DNA of 64,000 nt from Psychromonas sp. psych-6C06 (GCF_002835465.1 NZ_PIZM01000006.1:372001-436000); one strand, 5' to 3'; positions 29,201-38,805 are shown, counted from the stretch's first letter. Notes: generated by a model not told the origin, from the sequence alone. Numbers and translations are program-made.

Positions 29201-30072
29201 TTGATTTCTATATTTTAGGTAATCCACGTTCAGGTACCACTCTATTAAGGTTAATGATGTCAGCACATTCAGGCCTTATTGTTCCTCCTGAAGCTGGTTT
29301 CGCAGTGTTTTTGTTGGAGAACTGGGATAATAAAATTCCATATTCTCACTGTCGATATATAAGTTCATTGAAGAGAACCACTAAAATTGTAAATTGGGGT
29401 ATTGATTATCAAGAGCTTGATGGGCAATTATTGAAAGCTAATGTGTCGAGTCTCATTGAAGCAATGCAGGAAACTTATAGATACTATGCAGTTAAACATA
29501 AAGAAGCTAATTGCTTAATCGGTGATAAAAATAACTTCTATATACACCATATAAGCTCTATTTGTAAATTATCGCCTAAAGCAAAGTTTATCCATATCAT
29601 CAGAGATGGTCGTGACGTCGCTTGCTCGTATCAAGAGGTGATGTCGAAGGGTATTACTTCAAAATATGCTCCGAATTTACCTACGGACATAAAAGCAATC
29701 GCTACAGAATGGGCAGATAATAATCAAAAGCTCATAGATGAACTATCAGGGAAAAATGTATATCAAATAAAATTAGAGGATTTAATTGCTAGGCCTAAAG
29801 ATGTACTGGTAAGAATATGCACCTTCCTTGGCGTGAACTATGACAAAAATATGCTAGATTACTATGAAAAAAAATACTCAGATATGCTTGAGCCAGAAGA
29901 ATATAACCAGTGGAAATTAAAAAATAGAAAGCCATTAATCAACGATAGTTATAAATATAAAAAAATATTAACCAAAGAGGATGTTAAATTATTTGAAAAA
30001 CTAGCGGGTAAGCAATTAAGTTATTTTGAGTATCCAATAGAGAGTTCTGAAATAGAAAAAATTGGTTTCTAG
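29197..30072 (+). CDS. sulfotransferase family protein
   Basis: 291 residues starting at a GTG that overlaps the aminotransferase stop. The 5'-phosphosulfate-binding loop ILGNPRSGTTLLRLMMSAH is at residues 6-24. The second PAPS-binding block FIHIIRDGRDVACSYQEVM lies near residues 130-148, and YQIKLEDLIARPKDVLVRICTFLGV matches the C-terminal part of the fold. It would move a sulfo group from PAPS to a sugar hydroxyl or a related acceptor, probably of the glycan made here. Confidence 0.82.
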   Translation: MIDFYILGNPRSGTTLLRLMMSAHSGLIVPPEAGFAVFLLENWDNKIPYSHCRYISSLKRTTKIVNWGIDYQELDGQLLKANVSSLIEAMQETYRYYAVKHKEANCLIGDKNNFYIHHISSICKLSPKAKFIHIIRDGRDVACSYQEVMSKGITSKYAPNLPTDIKAIATEWADNNQKLIDELSGKNVYQIKLEDLIARPKDVLVRICTFLGVNYDKNMLDYYEKKYSDMLEPEEYNQWKLKNRKPLINDSYKYKKILTKEDVKLFEKLAGKQLSYFEYPIESSEIEKIGF

Positions 30073-30077
30073 TCGAT

Positions 30078-30227
30078 GTGAATACATTAAAATCAAAAGG
30101 TATTAAGGCTTTCATCTGGGATCTTGGCGATAAACTATCAGCTAAAGGAATGGGGGCGGACTATCAATATTGCCATTTATTAACGCCTGTCAATTTTGGT
30201 TTAATCGATGATGGTTCTGATAATTAA
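30078..30227 (+). pseudogene. relic of a wzx flippase N-terminus
   Basis: A 49-codon frame (GTG start, no ribosome site). It contains LKSKGIKAFIWDLGDKL and, further on, LLTPVNFGLI. The intact flippase at 30907 has KLKKKGVISFFWDLSGKI and RLLDPSDFGLI at nearly the same spacing (two residues shorter here, where the sequence between is scrambled). It is most simply the decayed stump of a second or older wzx. It then stops in a short gene-free gap before the next gene. Confidence 0.75.
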
Positions 30228-30252
30228 GTACTAATATTTTATAAGGAAATTT

Positions 30253-30906
30253 ATGTTTTTTACCACGAGAAACCAAAAAATTTTTTGTATTTCATTTCAA
30301 AGAACTGGGACTACTTCTACAGGGGCGTTTTTTAATGACTTTGGTTACAAAGTAGCTACTTATCCAATCTCTAGGAAAAATGATTGGACTGGTAAATGGT
30401 TCAAAGGGGATTATGAAACTATTTTTAAATCTAGAGATTTCAAAAAATATCAAGTGTTTGAAGATAATCCTTGGTGGTGTTTAGACTTTTATAAGGTGTT
30501 ATTTCACCGTTTTCCCAATGCAAAATTCATTCTATTGGAAAGAGATGCAGATGAATGGTTTGACTCAATGGTTTCTCATAGTAAAGGTAAAACATTAGGT
30601 AATACACATCGTCATTCCATTCTATATAATAGAGAGGAAGATTTTTATAACCAGGAAATAGATAGGAAACTTTATTCGAAGGAAATCGATAATTTATTAG
30701 ACTTAAATGAAGAAAATAGAGAACACTATAAAGCCATTTATCGGAATAGAAATCGTGAGGTCAATGTTTTTTTTAGTGAGTTTGGTCAAGACAGGTTATT
30801 TACCGGGGAATTAAAAGATTCTAATGTCTGGCATGAAATGTCTGTTTTTTTTGGTATGAAAATCCCTGAGAACTATCGTTCTCACAAAAACGCTTCGACA
30901 CAATAA
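30253..30906 (+). CDS. P-loop sulfotransferase-like protein
   Basis: 217 residues. The loop FCISFQRTGTTSTGAFFNDFG (from about residue 11) is the Sulfotransfer_4-type version of the PAPS-binding motif, and FPNAKFILLERDADEWFDSMV near residue 86 is the second PAPS-binding block (here E-R-D-x-x-x-W). It is shorter than the sulfotransferase at 29197 and only distantly like it. AAGGAAAT lies 7 bases upstream. It abuts the flippase gene directly (TAA then ATG). Activity on a glycan is inferred from context. Confidence 0.72.
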   Translation: MFFTTRNQKIFCISFQRTGTTSTGAFFNDFGYKVATYPISRKNDWTGKWFKGDYETIFKSRDFKKYQVFEDNPWWCLDFYKVLFHRFPNAKFILLERDADEWFDSMVSHSKGKTLGNTHRHSILYNREEDFYNQEIDRKLYSKEIDNLLDLNEENREHYKAIYRNRNREVNVFFSEFGQDRLFTGELKDSNVWHEMSVFFGMKIPENYRSHKNASTQ

Positions 30907-32370
30907 ATGAATTCTAGTTTTGATAAGCTAAAGAAAAAGGGAGTTATATCTTTCTTTTGGGATTTGTCAGGAAAAATAGCAAATCAAGTTGCAACCCTTT
31001 TTGTTGGTATTATATTAGCTCGCTTATTAGATCCTAGTGATTTTGGTTTAATTGCAATAATAATGATATTTATTGGTTTCACTCATGTGTTTACCGATGT
31101 CGGGCTTTCCTCTGCACTCATTCAGCGACGGCATGTTATTGAGGTTCATTATACATCTGTATTTTATTTTAATGTTTTTGTTGCGAGTCTATTTTGCATT
31201 ATTACATTTTTTCTAGCGGATGAAATAGGGATCTACTACCCAAATACTCAAATACCCTTTTTATTAAAATGTCTTAGTCCCATCTTCATTATTCAGGCTA
31301 TAAGTAGTGTTCAATCTACTATTCATATAAAAAATCTTAATCACAAAGTAATTGCTAAAAGTAAATTTATTTCAGCTCTTATAGGCGGGGTTATAGGTTG
31401 TTTTCTTGCGTACAATAACTTTGGTGTTTGGAGCCTCTTGTGGCAATCATTATCTAATGCTCTTTTATACTCAATTATAATCTGGCGCTTAAGTTATTGG
31501 AGACCATCTTTATTATTCTCTTTTAATGCGTTAAAGCAACTGTGGGGATTTGGCTTTAAAATATTTCTTGCAGGGTTAATTGAAGCGATATTTACCCGCG
31601 CTGATTCTCTCGTAATAGCTAAATTAACAACGCTGGAATCTCTTGCATTTTTTCAAAAAGCCAGACAATTAAACAAGTTAACAGTAAAGTATTCATCAGG
31701 TAGCTTGATGTCAGTGTTATTTCCTGTATTGAGTGAATTGCAAAATACCCCTGTCGAATTTAACCGAGTTGTATTTAAGGGGTTGAATATCTTATGTTTA
31801 TTAACGTTTCTACTTATCGGTATGTTGTATCTGATTTCGAATGATATTGTTGTGTTGTTATATACATCGAAATGGGAAACATCTTCATACTACTTACAAA
31901 TTCTTCTTCTAAGTTCCTTTGCTTACCCCATAAGCGCATTATTAATAAATGTTATAAAAAGTAGGGGACATGCCAAAAGAAACCTTTACTTACAGCTAAT
32001 TAAAAAAGTTTTTCACGTGATAAATTTTGCAAATGCATTTGCTTTTGGGGTTAGCGCGTATTTATATGGGCTTATCCCTGTAGCCCTATTTTCTATTATT
32101 ACTAACATATATTTCGTTAATAGTGACTTAAGGATGAGACTAAGTTTTTATTACGCCCCTTTATTTACACAAATGGTTATTAGCTTTTTATCTGTGGTTG
32201 TAACAATGCAGATAACCTCAAGCTTAGATTTAGGCCTTATTTTAAATATACCTTTTAAAGTGTTAATCTTCTTAGCTTTATTTTTCCCAATAAATTTTAT
32301 GTTTAAAACAAGATCTTTTTTTGAAATGAAGTCTATGTTATTACCCGTGATTAAGAGGTTTATCTCATAA
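30907..32370 (+). CDS. wzx: Wzx-type polysaccharide flippase
   Basis: 487 residues with 12 to 14 membrane segments, of the PST/MVIM flippase superfamily, WzxC-like branch. The start VISFFWDLSGKIANQVATLFVGIILARLLDPSDFGLIAI is typical. It would turn lipid-linked oligosaccharide across the inner membrane. Strongly AT-rich, as are its neighbours. It overlaps the next gene by one base (TAATG). Confidence 0.9.
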   Translation: MNSSFDKLKKKGVISFFWDLSGKIANQVATLFVGIILARLLDPSDFGLIAIIMIFIGFTHVFTDVGLSSALIQRRHVIEVHYTSVFYFNVFVASLFCIITFFLADEIGIYYPNTQIPFLLKCLSPIFIIQAISSVQSTIHIKNLNHKVIAKSKFISALIGGVIGCFLAYNNFGVWSLLWQSLSNALLYSIIIWRLSYWRPSLLFSFNALKQLWGFGFKIFLAGLIEAIFTRADSLVIAKLTTLESLAFFQKARQLNKLTVKYSSGSLMSVLFPVLSELQNTPVEFNRVVFKGLNILCLLTFLLIGMLYLISNDIVVLLYTSKWETSSYYLQILLLSSFAYPISALLINVIKSRGHAKRNLYLQLIKKVFHVINFANAFAFGVSAYLYGLIPVALFSIITNIYFVNSDLRMRLSFYYAPLFTQMVISFLSVVVTMQITSSLDLGLILNIPFKVLIFLALFFPINFMFKTRSFFEMKSMLLPVIKRFIS

Positions 32371-33374
32371 TGTTAGATATTAAGAGGGTTCAATTAAAAA
32401 CTGAAGAAGAGATAATAGCTTCTTGGAGTGATAAAGAAAAAATAGTTGTTAGTGTTATTTGTGCTACATATAACCATGAATTGTATATTGAAGATGCAAT
32501 CACAGGTTTTTTGATGCAAAAAACTGATTTTTCATTTGAGGTCATCATTCACGATGATGCATCGACAGATCAAACTACAAATATTATTAAGCGTTATCAA
32601 AAACTATACCCAAATATTATCAAACCTATTTATCAAACTGAAAACAAATATTCAAAAGGCAATTTTAAACCCGGCTTATATATGGCTAAGCGTGCAAAAG
32701 GTTTTTTTTTAGCTTGGTGCGAAGGCGATGATTATTGGTGTGAAGATAAAAAGTTAGATTTTCAGGTTAGAGCATTAGAAAAGCATGGGACTATTAACTT
32801 ATGCATTCATGATGCTTTTGTAATTGATGGTGCAGGTTCGCCAAGTAATTATAATTTTCCTTTGCGCAGTAATAGTGTTCAAGTAGTTAATTATTTAGAA
32901 GTGTATAAGACATCAGGACAGTTTTCACCTACTGCTTCCATGTTGGTCAGGGCTAGTGTTTTATCAGATATTCCATCTTTTGTTTATTCTGCTCCTATTG
33001 TAGACTTCTTTATTGAAGCTCTTTCTGGGCGAGGGGGGATTTTATATTTACCAAATAAAATGAGCGTATATAGGCGGGGTATCCCTGGTGCTTGGTCTTC
33101 TGCTATTATTTCTAATATAGGAAAAACGATTACCTTTAACCTTGGTATGGTTGACTCACTTTTGGAATTACAAAAATACCTAAAAAATGGGGAGTCTAAA
33201 TATGTAATGTATAAAATTAATTATCTCTATTTTTCATTAGCTAATTTATATATTCAACAACAGGATGTTTATAATTCAGCTAAATATCAAATGAAATCTT
33301 TTCATGGAAAGCTACCTCTAAAAAGTCGAATTAATACTTTTAAAGAATGGTTGAAATCTATTTTATATAGGTAG
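32370..33374 (+). CDS. family 2 glycosyltransferase
   Basis: 334 residues. A GT-A fold starts at about residue 26 (VVSVICATYNHELYIEDAITGFLMQ), with EVIIHDDASTDQTTNIIKRY and a metal-binding EGDDYW motif near residue 117. Donor and acceptor cannot be told. It is coupled to wzx by a one-base overlap and probably adds one sugar of the repeat unit in the cytoplasm. Confidence 0.88.
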   Translation: MLDIKRVQLKTEEEIIASWSDKEKIVVSVICATYNHELYIEDAITGFLMQKTDFSFEVIIHDDASTDQTTNIIKRYQKLYPNIIKPIYQTENKYSKGNFKPGLYMAKRAKGFFLAWCEGDDYWCEDKKLDFQVRALEKHGTINLCIHDAFVIDGAGSPSNYNFPLRSNSVQVVNYLEVYKTSGQFSPTASMLVRASVLSDIPSFVYSAPIVDFFIEALSGRGGILYLPNKMSVYRRGIPGAWSSAIISNIGKTITFNLGMVDSLLELQKYLKNGESKYVMYKINYLYFSLANLYIQQQDVYNSAKYQMKSFHGKLPLKSRINTFKEWLKSILYR

Positions 33375-33453
33375 TGGGGCTAAATTAGAGCTTTATAACC
33401 ATATTATGTCTACCTTAGGCTGAGTAAAAAGTCTAAGTAAACAGGAGGGGCAG

Positions 33454-34191
33454 ATGGATCAGAATAATATATGGAAACCCAGTAAGTTCATATATAAAAA
33501 TGAAAGGCTTGTAGCATCTAAAGATACAAATGAAGTTGGCATTGGTTCTAGGCTTATAGCTAACATTATTGCTGAAGTATATCAAAATAATTTAAAGTAT
33601 CATGCTAAAGGTAATCTACTTGATTTAGGTTGTGGGCAGGTCCCTCTTTTTGAGGCTTATAGAGGATATATCTCAGATAATACATGTGTTGATTGGGGAG
33701 GGTCCCTCCATCGAAATGAATACTTAGACCTGGAACATGATTTAACCAAGCCATTGCCTTTTGGTGATGGGCTGTTTGATACAATTATACTTTCTGACGT
33801 TCTTGAACATATTCCCGAACCTGAAAGATTGTTTAGTGAGTTATTTCGGGTTTTATCCCCTAATGGAAAACTTATACTGAATGTTCCATTCTATTATTGG
33901 ATCCACGAGCAACCTAATGATTATTACCGTTATACTGAATTTGCATTGAAGCGTTTTGTTGAAAGGTCAAGTCTGACACTGATTAAATTAGAGTCAATCG
34001 GAGGAGTTCCTGAAATATTGGCAGATATTTTAGCAAAAAACCTATTACGAATCCCTATTTTCGGGAAATGTTTGTCTTCATTTTTACAGTGGGCCACCAT
34101 ATTTTTTATAAGAACTCGTATTGGGAGAAAAGTATCGAATAGGACTAAAAATACTTTTCCTTTAGGCTACTTCTTAGTTGCTCAGAAATAG
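33454..34191 (+). CDS. class I SAM-dependent methyltransferase
   Basis: 245 residues. SAM-binding motif I is LLDLGCGQVPLFEAY near residue 55, followed by an acidic DLEHDLTKPLPFGDGLFDTIILSDVLEHI block, typical of Methyltransf_11-type enzymes. The late NDYYRYTEFALKRF stretch is common in O-antigen-cluster members. A methyl group on a sugar, or capping of the chain, is a plausible role. The AGGAGGGGC ribosome site is strong. Confidence 0.82.
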   Translation: MDQNNIWKPSKFIYKNERLVASKDTNEVGIGSRLIANIIAEVYQNNLKYHAKGNLLDLGCGQVPLFEAYRGYISDNTCVDWGGSLHRNEYLDLEHDLTKPLPFGDGLFDTIILSDVLEHIPEPERLFSELFRVLSPNGKLILNVPFYYWIHEQPNDYYRYTEFALKRFVERSSLTLIKLESIGGVPEILADILAKNLLRIPIFGKCLSSFLQWATIFFIRTRIGRKVSNRTKNTFPLGYFLVAQK

Positions 34192-34337
34192 GAGTATCGT
34201 CAGAGTTATTAGTAAGTAATTATTTTAAGGTCAGGATTCAGTGCTATAACAAAATTATTACATTATTAATGTACAAAGAAGAAGCACCCAAGTTTTAAGT
34301 TAGCTATGATTTAATGATAATTATTAATTGGAGATAT

Positions 34338-35279
34338 ATGTTTTCACTGTGTTTCAAAATGTTTAGTAAACTAAAGCAAATTAACAGACTGATTAATAGG
34401 TTAGATGTGGTTATTAACAGAGTAAGTATGGTCAACGATACTTGTGTCAATTGTAGTATAAGGTCTAACCAGTTACTTATTGAAGCGATGAATTCTACTG
34501 CACCTTTAACTTCACCTTTAATTGAAGGTAATGCAGAATTAATTATTAGTTTTACTACATATAATAAACGAATCCATGATGTACACCTTGTTGTAGAGTC
34601 AATTGCTCAGCAAACCGTAAAACCTAATCGTCTTATTCTGTGGTTAGATGAAGGGGAGTTTACATTAGAGTCACTTCCTTTAATTTTGCATAAGCAAATG
34701 GAAAGGGGCTTAGAGGTTCGTTTTTGTCCTAACTATCGTTCATATAAGAAACTAATTCCCACTCTAAAAGAGTTCCCTGAAGCAAATGTTATTACGATTG
34801 ATGATGACGTGCTTTATCCATATGACACTATTGAATTACTCTATCGGGAGCATTTGCAAGAACCGACATCAATTATTGCCCATCGTGTTCGTAATATGAA
34901 CTTTGATGAAAGAGGGGAACTTTTGGATTATAAAACATGGGACTACGAAATAGTCCAAAATAAGGCAAGCTTTCAGTTACTTGCTATTGGTCTTGGAGGG
35001 GTGTTATATCCCGCTCACTCTTTGCATGAAAAATGCCTTGATGTAGAATGTTTTACGCGTTTAGCACCCTTCGCTGATGATGTTTGGTTTAAAGCGATGG
35101 CATTATTAAACAAAACTAAATGCAAGAAGGTAAAAGACGAAAGGGATTTTTTAAAACGCTTTCATCTTATCCAAGAGACGCAGGATATTGCGCTTTATAA
35201 TAATAATATTGGAGATAATGATTTGCAGATCAAAGCTGTTTTTAATCAATTTGAATTATATCCAAAATTACTTGATTAA
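34338..35279 (+). CDS. glycosyltransferase-like protein (GT-A, DDD motif)
   Basis: 313 residues from the ATG at 34338, which has GGAG 4 bases upstream; an ATG eight codons earlier (34314) has none. After an N-terminal leader of about 60 residues comes LIISFTTYNKRIHDVHLVVESIAQQT, then ANVITIDDDVLYPYDTIELLY with an Asp triad that fits the metal site of GT-A enzymes, and LAPFADDVWFKAMAL. It resembles the nucleotide-diphospho-sugar transferase fold of family 2 but lacks the usual E-x-I-x-x-D-D-G-S motif. Confidence 0.72.
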   Translation: MFSLCFKMFSKLKQINRLINRLDVVINRVSMVNDTCVNCSIRSNQLLIEAMNSTAPLTSPLIEGNAELIISFTTYNKRIHDVHLVVESIAQQTVKPNRLILWLDEGEFTLESLPLILHKQMERGLEVRFCPNYRSYKKLIPTLKEFPEANVITIDDDVLYPYDTIELLYREHLQEPTSIIAHRVRNMNFDERGELLDYKTWDYEIVQNKASFQLLAIGLGGVLYPAHSLHEKCLDVECFTRLAPFADDVWFKAMALLNKTKCKKVKDERDFLKRFHLIQETQDIALYNNNIGDNDLQIKAVFNQFELYPKLLD

Positions 35280-35297
35280 CACCCTGTATTTTACAAG

Positions 35298-36062
35298 TTA
35301 CTTATAACATATAGGAACAATTTCCAGGTGTTTTTCACCATGCATCTGAGGCCTTAAAGGACACTCTTTAGTTGGAAAATTGCTCCGGTTCTCACAAACA
35401 AAAAGTTGATTTTTTCCGTCAAATGAGGAAGAGTTAAAATCTTTTACTTTTGAAAATTGTTTTTTATATCTTTCGGAGTAATCCCAGCCAGGGGCCCTGA
35501 CATGATAAGCCTCATATGGATTAGGCTCTGGATATTCAATTGTTTTTTCTGAAACGATTGGTACAGGCAGGATAGCAATGCCGTTTGATGATAATACTCG
35601 ATGTATTTCTGAAATCGCTTTTTGATCGTCTGGTACGTGCTCTAAAACGTGTGAAGCAAAAACAAAATCATAGCTTTCAGACTTAAATGGAAGGTTTTCA
35701 AGATTGACATTATGAGTTACACCTTTCATGTTCAAGTCTGCAGTTTCATAACTTTTAAACTTATTTGATAAATATTTTTCTAAAAAAGGCTCTGGAGCAA
35801 AATGAAGAACTCTGATGCTTTTAGGTTCTAGCTCTTTGATAATCGTTTCAAGTACTAAAAATTGAAGGCGATGCCTTTCAAGGGATTTGCAACTTGGGCA
35901 CATTGCATTTTTTCTAATACCTGTTGTCGGCCTTACATCCATAAATGGGCCAGAGTATTGGCAAATAGGGCATTCAAATCTTTCTTTTTCGCTGTGATTT
36001 CGCTTAAACTTTATAATTATAAATTTACGTTTAATGCTTTTAAGTAGTTGTTTTAGTATCAT
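35298..36062 (-). CDS. methyltransferase with N-terminal zinc ribbon, opposite to the locus
   Basis: 254 residues from the ATG at 36062, which has GAAGGTAAG upstream; a TTG 13 codons earlier is less likely. Residues about 30-60 hold two Cx2C pairs (CPICQYSG ... CPSCKSLERHR), a zinc-ribbon arrangement. A class I SAM fold follows (IRVLHFAPEPFLEKYL, YDFVFASHVLEHVPDDQKAISEIHRVLSSNG). It is the only gene transcribed against the direction of the locus between 24613 and 40376, which points to separate acquisition. The substrate is unknown. Confidence 0.8.
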   Translation of the reverse strand: MILKQLLKSIKRKFIIIKFKRNHSEKERFECPICQYSGPFMDVRPTTGIRKNAMCPSCKSLERHRLQFLVLETIIKELEPKSIRVLHFAPEPFLEKYLSNKFKSYETADLNMKGVTHNVNLENLPFKSESYDFVFASHVLEHVPDDQKAISEIHRVLSSNGIAILPVPIVSEKTIEYPEPNPYEAYHVRAPGWDYSERYKKQFSKVKDFNSSSFDGKNQLFVCENRSNFPTKECPLRPQMHGEKHLEIVPICYK

Positions 36063-36193
36063 GAAACTTACCTTCACGTGATGAGCGTAATTGAATGCCA
36101 AAATATTATATGCTTAATAAATAGAGGGGACATCGTTTTTTAATTAATACATATTGTTGGTATAAATCTCTCATTTTTAAAAATGGATTTAAT

Positions 36194-37051
36194 ATGAAAC
36201 CTTTAGTTTCTGTGTATATTACTACACATAATAGAGCTGAACGCTTAATTTTAGCTATTAATTCAGTTTTAATGCAAACCTATCAGAATATTGAAATTAT
36301 TGTTTCGGATGATGGCTCAAAAGATAATACGAAAGCAGTCGTTTCAAATTTAATGAAGCAATATCATAATATTAGGTATACAAGAAATGATGAATCACGT
36401 GGTGCTAACCATGCTAGAAATAAAGCATTAGCGATGGCGAAAGGTGAGTTTATAACAGGTTTAGATGATGATGATTTATTTACTCCTACTCGAGTGGCAT
36501 TCTTCGTTTTAAATTGGGATGATGAGTATTCGTTTATTTGTGATAATTTTGTGAATTCAAAAAAATTAGAAATGAAGCCACATTATGAGAAAACAACTAA
36601 TCATATTATAACGTTAAGTGAAATGTTATTTTGTAATATGGCTTCAAATCAAATTTTCACTAAAACATCTAGGCTTAAAAAAATAAATGGATTTAATGAA
36701 AACTTGAGGAGATTGCAAGACTGGGATTGTTGGCTTCGAATGGTTGTAGAATATGGCAATGCAATGAGGTTTAATGAAAAGTCATATATTATGCATCACG
36801 ATGAATTAATTCGAGTGTCAAAAAGCATTTCATCTCTTGAGGCTTATAAAGCTCTTGTAAAGGTAAATCCTGAATTATTTCCCCCTATGAAAGATGATTT
36901 CATAAATAAATATATCTTAAAAACTGTGCCAATAAAGTATTGTGACTGTTTCATCTATAGCTCACTCTGGGAGCTTCAGAGAATAATTGTAGTGATTCAA
37001 CAAAAGATTCAAAAAAAACTTGCACGGAAATTTGACTCAGATTCGATATGA
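36194..37051 (+). CDS. family 2 glycosyltransferase
   Basis: 285 residues with classic GT2 parts: VSVYITTHNRAERLILAINSVLMQTYQNIEIIVSDDGSKD from residue 5, ARNKALAMAKGEFITGLDDDDLF with the metal-binding Asp run, and a later LRRLQDWDCWLRMV. A further transferase for assembling the repeat unit. Confidence 0.9.
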   Translation: MKPLVSVYITTHNRAERLILAINSVLMQTYQNIEIIVSDDGSKDNTKAVVSNLMKQYHNIRYTRNDESRGANHARNKALAMAKGEFITGLDDDDLFTPTRVAFFVLNWDDEYSFICDNFVNSKKLEMKPHYEKTTNHIITLSEMLFCNMASNQIFTKTSRLKKINGFNENLRRLQDWDCWLRMVVEYGNAMRFNEKSYIMHHDELIRVSKSISSLEAYKALVKVNPELFPPMKDDFINKYILKTVPIKYCDCFIYSSLWELQRIIVVIQQKIQKKLARKFDSDSI

Positions 37052-37107
37052 GTAAAATTTCAAAATAGATACTTTCTAGAGTTGATTGACATAATAAGGA
37101 TTTAAGT

Positions 37108-38073
37108 TTGAAAATTTGTATTCTTCTTGCGACATATAATGGCGAATCTTTTTTAAAGGAGCAGTTAGATAGCTTAATTAATCAAACAGAAAAAAATTGG
37201 TTTTGTCTCATTAGAGATGATGGCTCTCAGGATAAAACCCTTGAAATTATAAAAAACTATTGTGTTAAAGATTCTCGATTTTTTTTATTAATGGATGAAG
37301 AGGGGCCTCAGGGTAATGCTAAAGACAACTTTTCTTTGTTGATGCAGGCTGGTTTAAAAACTAAAGCTAATTACTTTCTTTTCAGCGATCAAGATGATGT
37401 TTGGATGCATTCTAAAATAGAAATATTATGCTCTGAATTTACAAAACATAATATCAATAGGCCTTTTTTAATTCACCATGACCTTGAAGTTGTTTGCCAA
37501 GACCTAACTATTTTGAGCCCTTCTTTCATAGACTTTTCACGTTTAGATAGTTGTGCAAGTTTCGCGAGGTTACTTGGGCGTAATACAGTTACCGGTTGTG
37601 CTACTGCGTGCAATAGAAAGCTAATTGAAATAATCCTACCCATACCCCCTGATGCTATAATGCATGATTGGTGGCTAGGTCTCACTGCATCTTATTTAGG
37701 GGAATTGTATTTTCTAGATAAAGCACTAATTAAGTATCGGCAGCATAATGGTAATGTATTAGGGGCTAGACCCTTTAGAGTTAGAGTTCCGCTTCTACTA
37801 ACCCCGGAAAAAATTAAAAATAGTCTATTTCCCTTCTATAAAACTATATTGCAAGCTAAAGCGTTTTTGAGGTTAATAGATGGTAATAAAAGCTTATCAA
37901 GGAGTAACTATTCTGTTTTAAAAATGTATTGCCAGATATTATCTATTACAAGGTTTCAAAGAATTCAAACTGCTTTTCGTTTTGGCTATTTCCAAAAAAA
38001 CTGGTTTATTAAAGGGAAAATTTTTATTAAATTGCTTCTATATACTTCAAAGTTCCATGATATGGATAAATAA
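37108..38073 (+). CDS. family 2 glycosyltransferase, rhamnosyltransferase-like
   Basis: 321 residues with a TTG start and AAGGA 8 bases before it. Seen: ICILLATYNGESFLKEQLDSLINQ, IRDDGSQDKTLEII, and the FLFSDQDDVWMHSKIE motif. The latter is characteristic of the subgroup that includes many rhamnosyltransferases, which would fit the rmlBADC genes. Its neighbour at 38073 is built the same way. Confidence 0.82.
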   Translation: MKICILLATYNGESFLKEQLDSLINQTEKNWFCLIRDDGSQDKTLEIIKNYCVKDSRFFLLMDEEGPQGNAKDNFSLLMQAGLKTKANYFLFSDQDDVWMHSKIEILCSEFTKHNINRPFLIHHDLEVVCQDLTILSPSFIDFSRLDSCASFARLLGRNTVTGCATACNRKLIEIILPIPPDAIMHDWWLGLTASYLGELYFLDKALIKYRQHNGNVLGARPFRVRVPLLLTPEKIKNSLFPFYKTILQAKAFLRLIDGNKSLSRSNYSVLKMYCQILSITRFQRIQTAFRFGYFQKNWFIKGKIFIKLLLYTSKFHDMDK

Positions 38074-38804
38074 TGATTTCAGTTTGTATGGCAACTTATA
38101 ACGGGGAAAAGTACATATTTAAACAGCTCGAGTCAATTCTCTCTCAATTAGAAGTTGATGATGAGCTCATTATTTCTGATAACTTATCTGATGACGGAAC
38201 CCTTGAAATAATTAAATCATTTAACGATCAACGGATCAAACTATTTACTCTTGAGCATGACCCTATATTGCTACAATCTTTCAAAGGAGTTGAAAAAACA
38301 ATAACTAAAAACTTTGAGAATGCTTTAAAACGAGCAAAAGGTGAGTATATTTTTTTATCGGACCAAGATGATATCTGGAATAAAAATAAGGTAGCTGAAT
38401 CTATCAAGCACTTGGGGAAATATGATTTAGTTATGTCTAATGCGGAGCTTATTGATGGCCATGGTAATACTGTCAAAGATAAGCTTTATAATGATAACCC
38501 GATAAATGCAAAGGTTTTGTCATTTCGACATCGTGGGTGTCTATTGGCCTTTAAGCGAAATATCCTCTCCATCTCTTTACCTTTCCCAAAAAATCTTTTA
38601 TATCATGACTATTGGATTGGGATTCTTGCAGAAAGTGCAGGACAAACATTATTTATAGATCAGCCTCTTGTTTTGCATCGTCGAGGTATTGGAAATGTAT
38701 CAACTGATGTTACTCAGGGGTCAAATAACAGCTTCTTTTATAAAATAAAATATAGAACTATATATTTTATTTTATGTTTTAATAGAATAATTTTAAATCG
38801 ATAA
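38073..38804 (+). CDS. family 2 glycosyltransferase, paralogous to its neighbour
   Basis: 243 residues, overlapping the previous stop by one base (TAATG). It shares the same layout: ISVCMATYNGEKYIFKQLESILSQ, IISDNLSDDGTLEII, YIFLSDQDDIWNKNKV, and later LLYHDYWIGILAES, matching MHDWWLGLTAS in the neighbour. The pair may have come from duplication and could add consecutive rhamnose or related residues. Confidence 0.85.
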   Translation: MISVCMATYNGEKYIFKQLESILSQLEVDDELIISDNLSDDGTLEIIKSFNDQRIKLFTLEHDPILLQSFKGVEKTITKNFENALKRAKGEYIFLSDQDDIWNKNKVAESIKHLGKYDLVMSNAELIDGHGNTVKDKLYNDNPINAKVLSFRHRGCLLAFKRNILSISLPFPKNLLYHDYWIGILAESAGQTLFIDQPLVLHRRGIGNVSTDVTQGSNNSFFYKIKYRTIYFILCFNRIILNR

Positions 38805-38805
38805 T

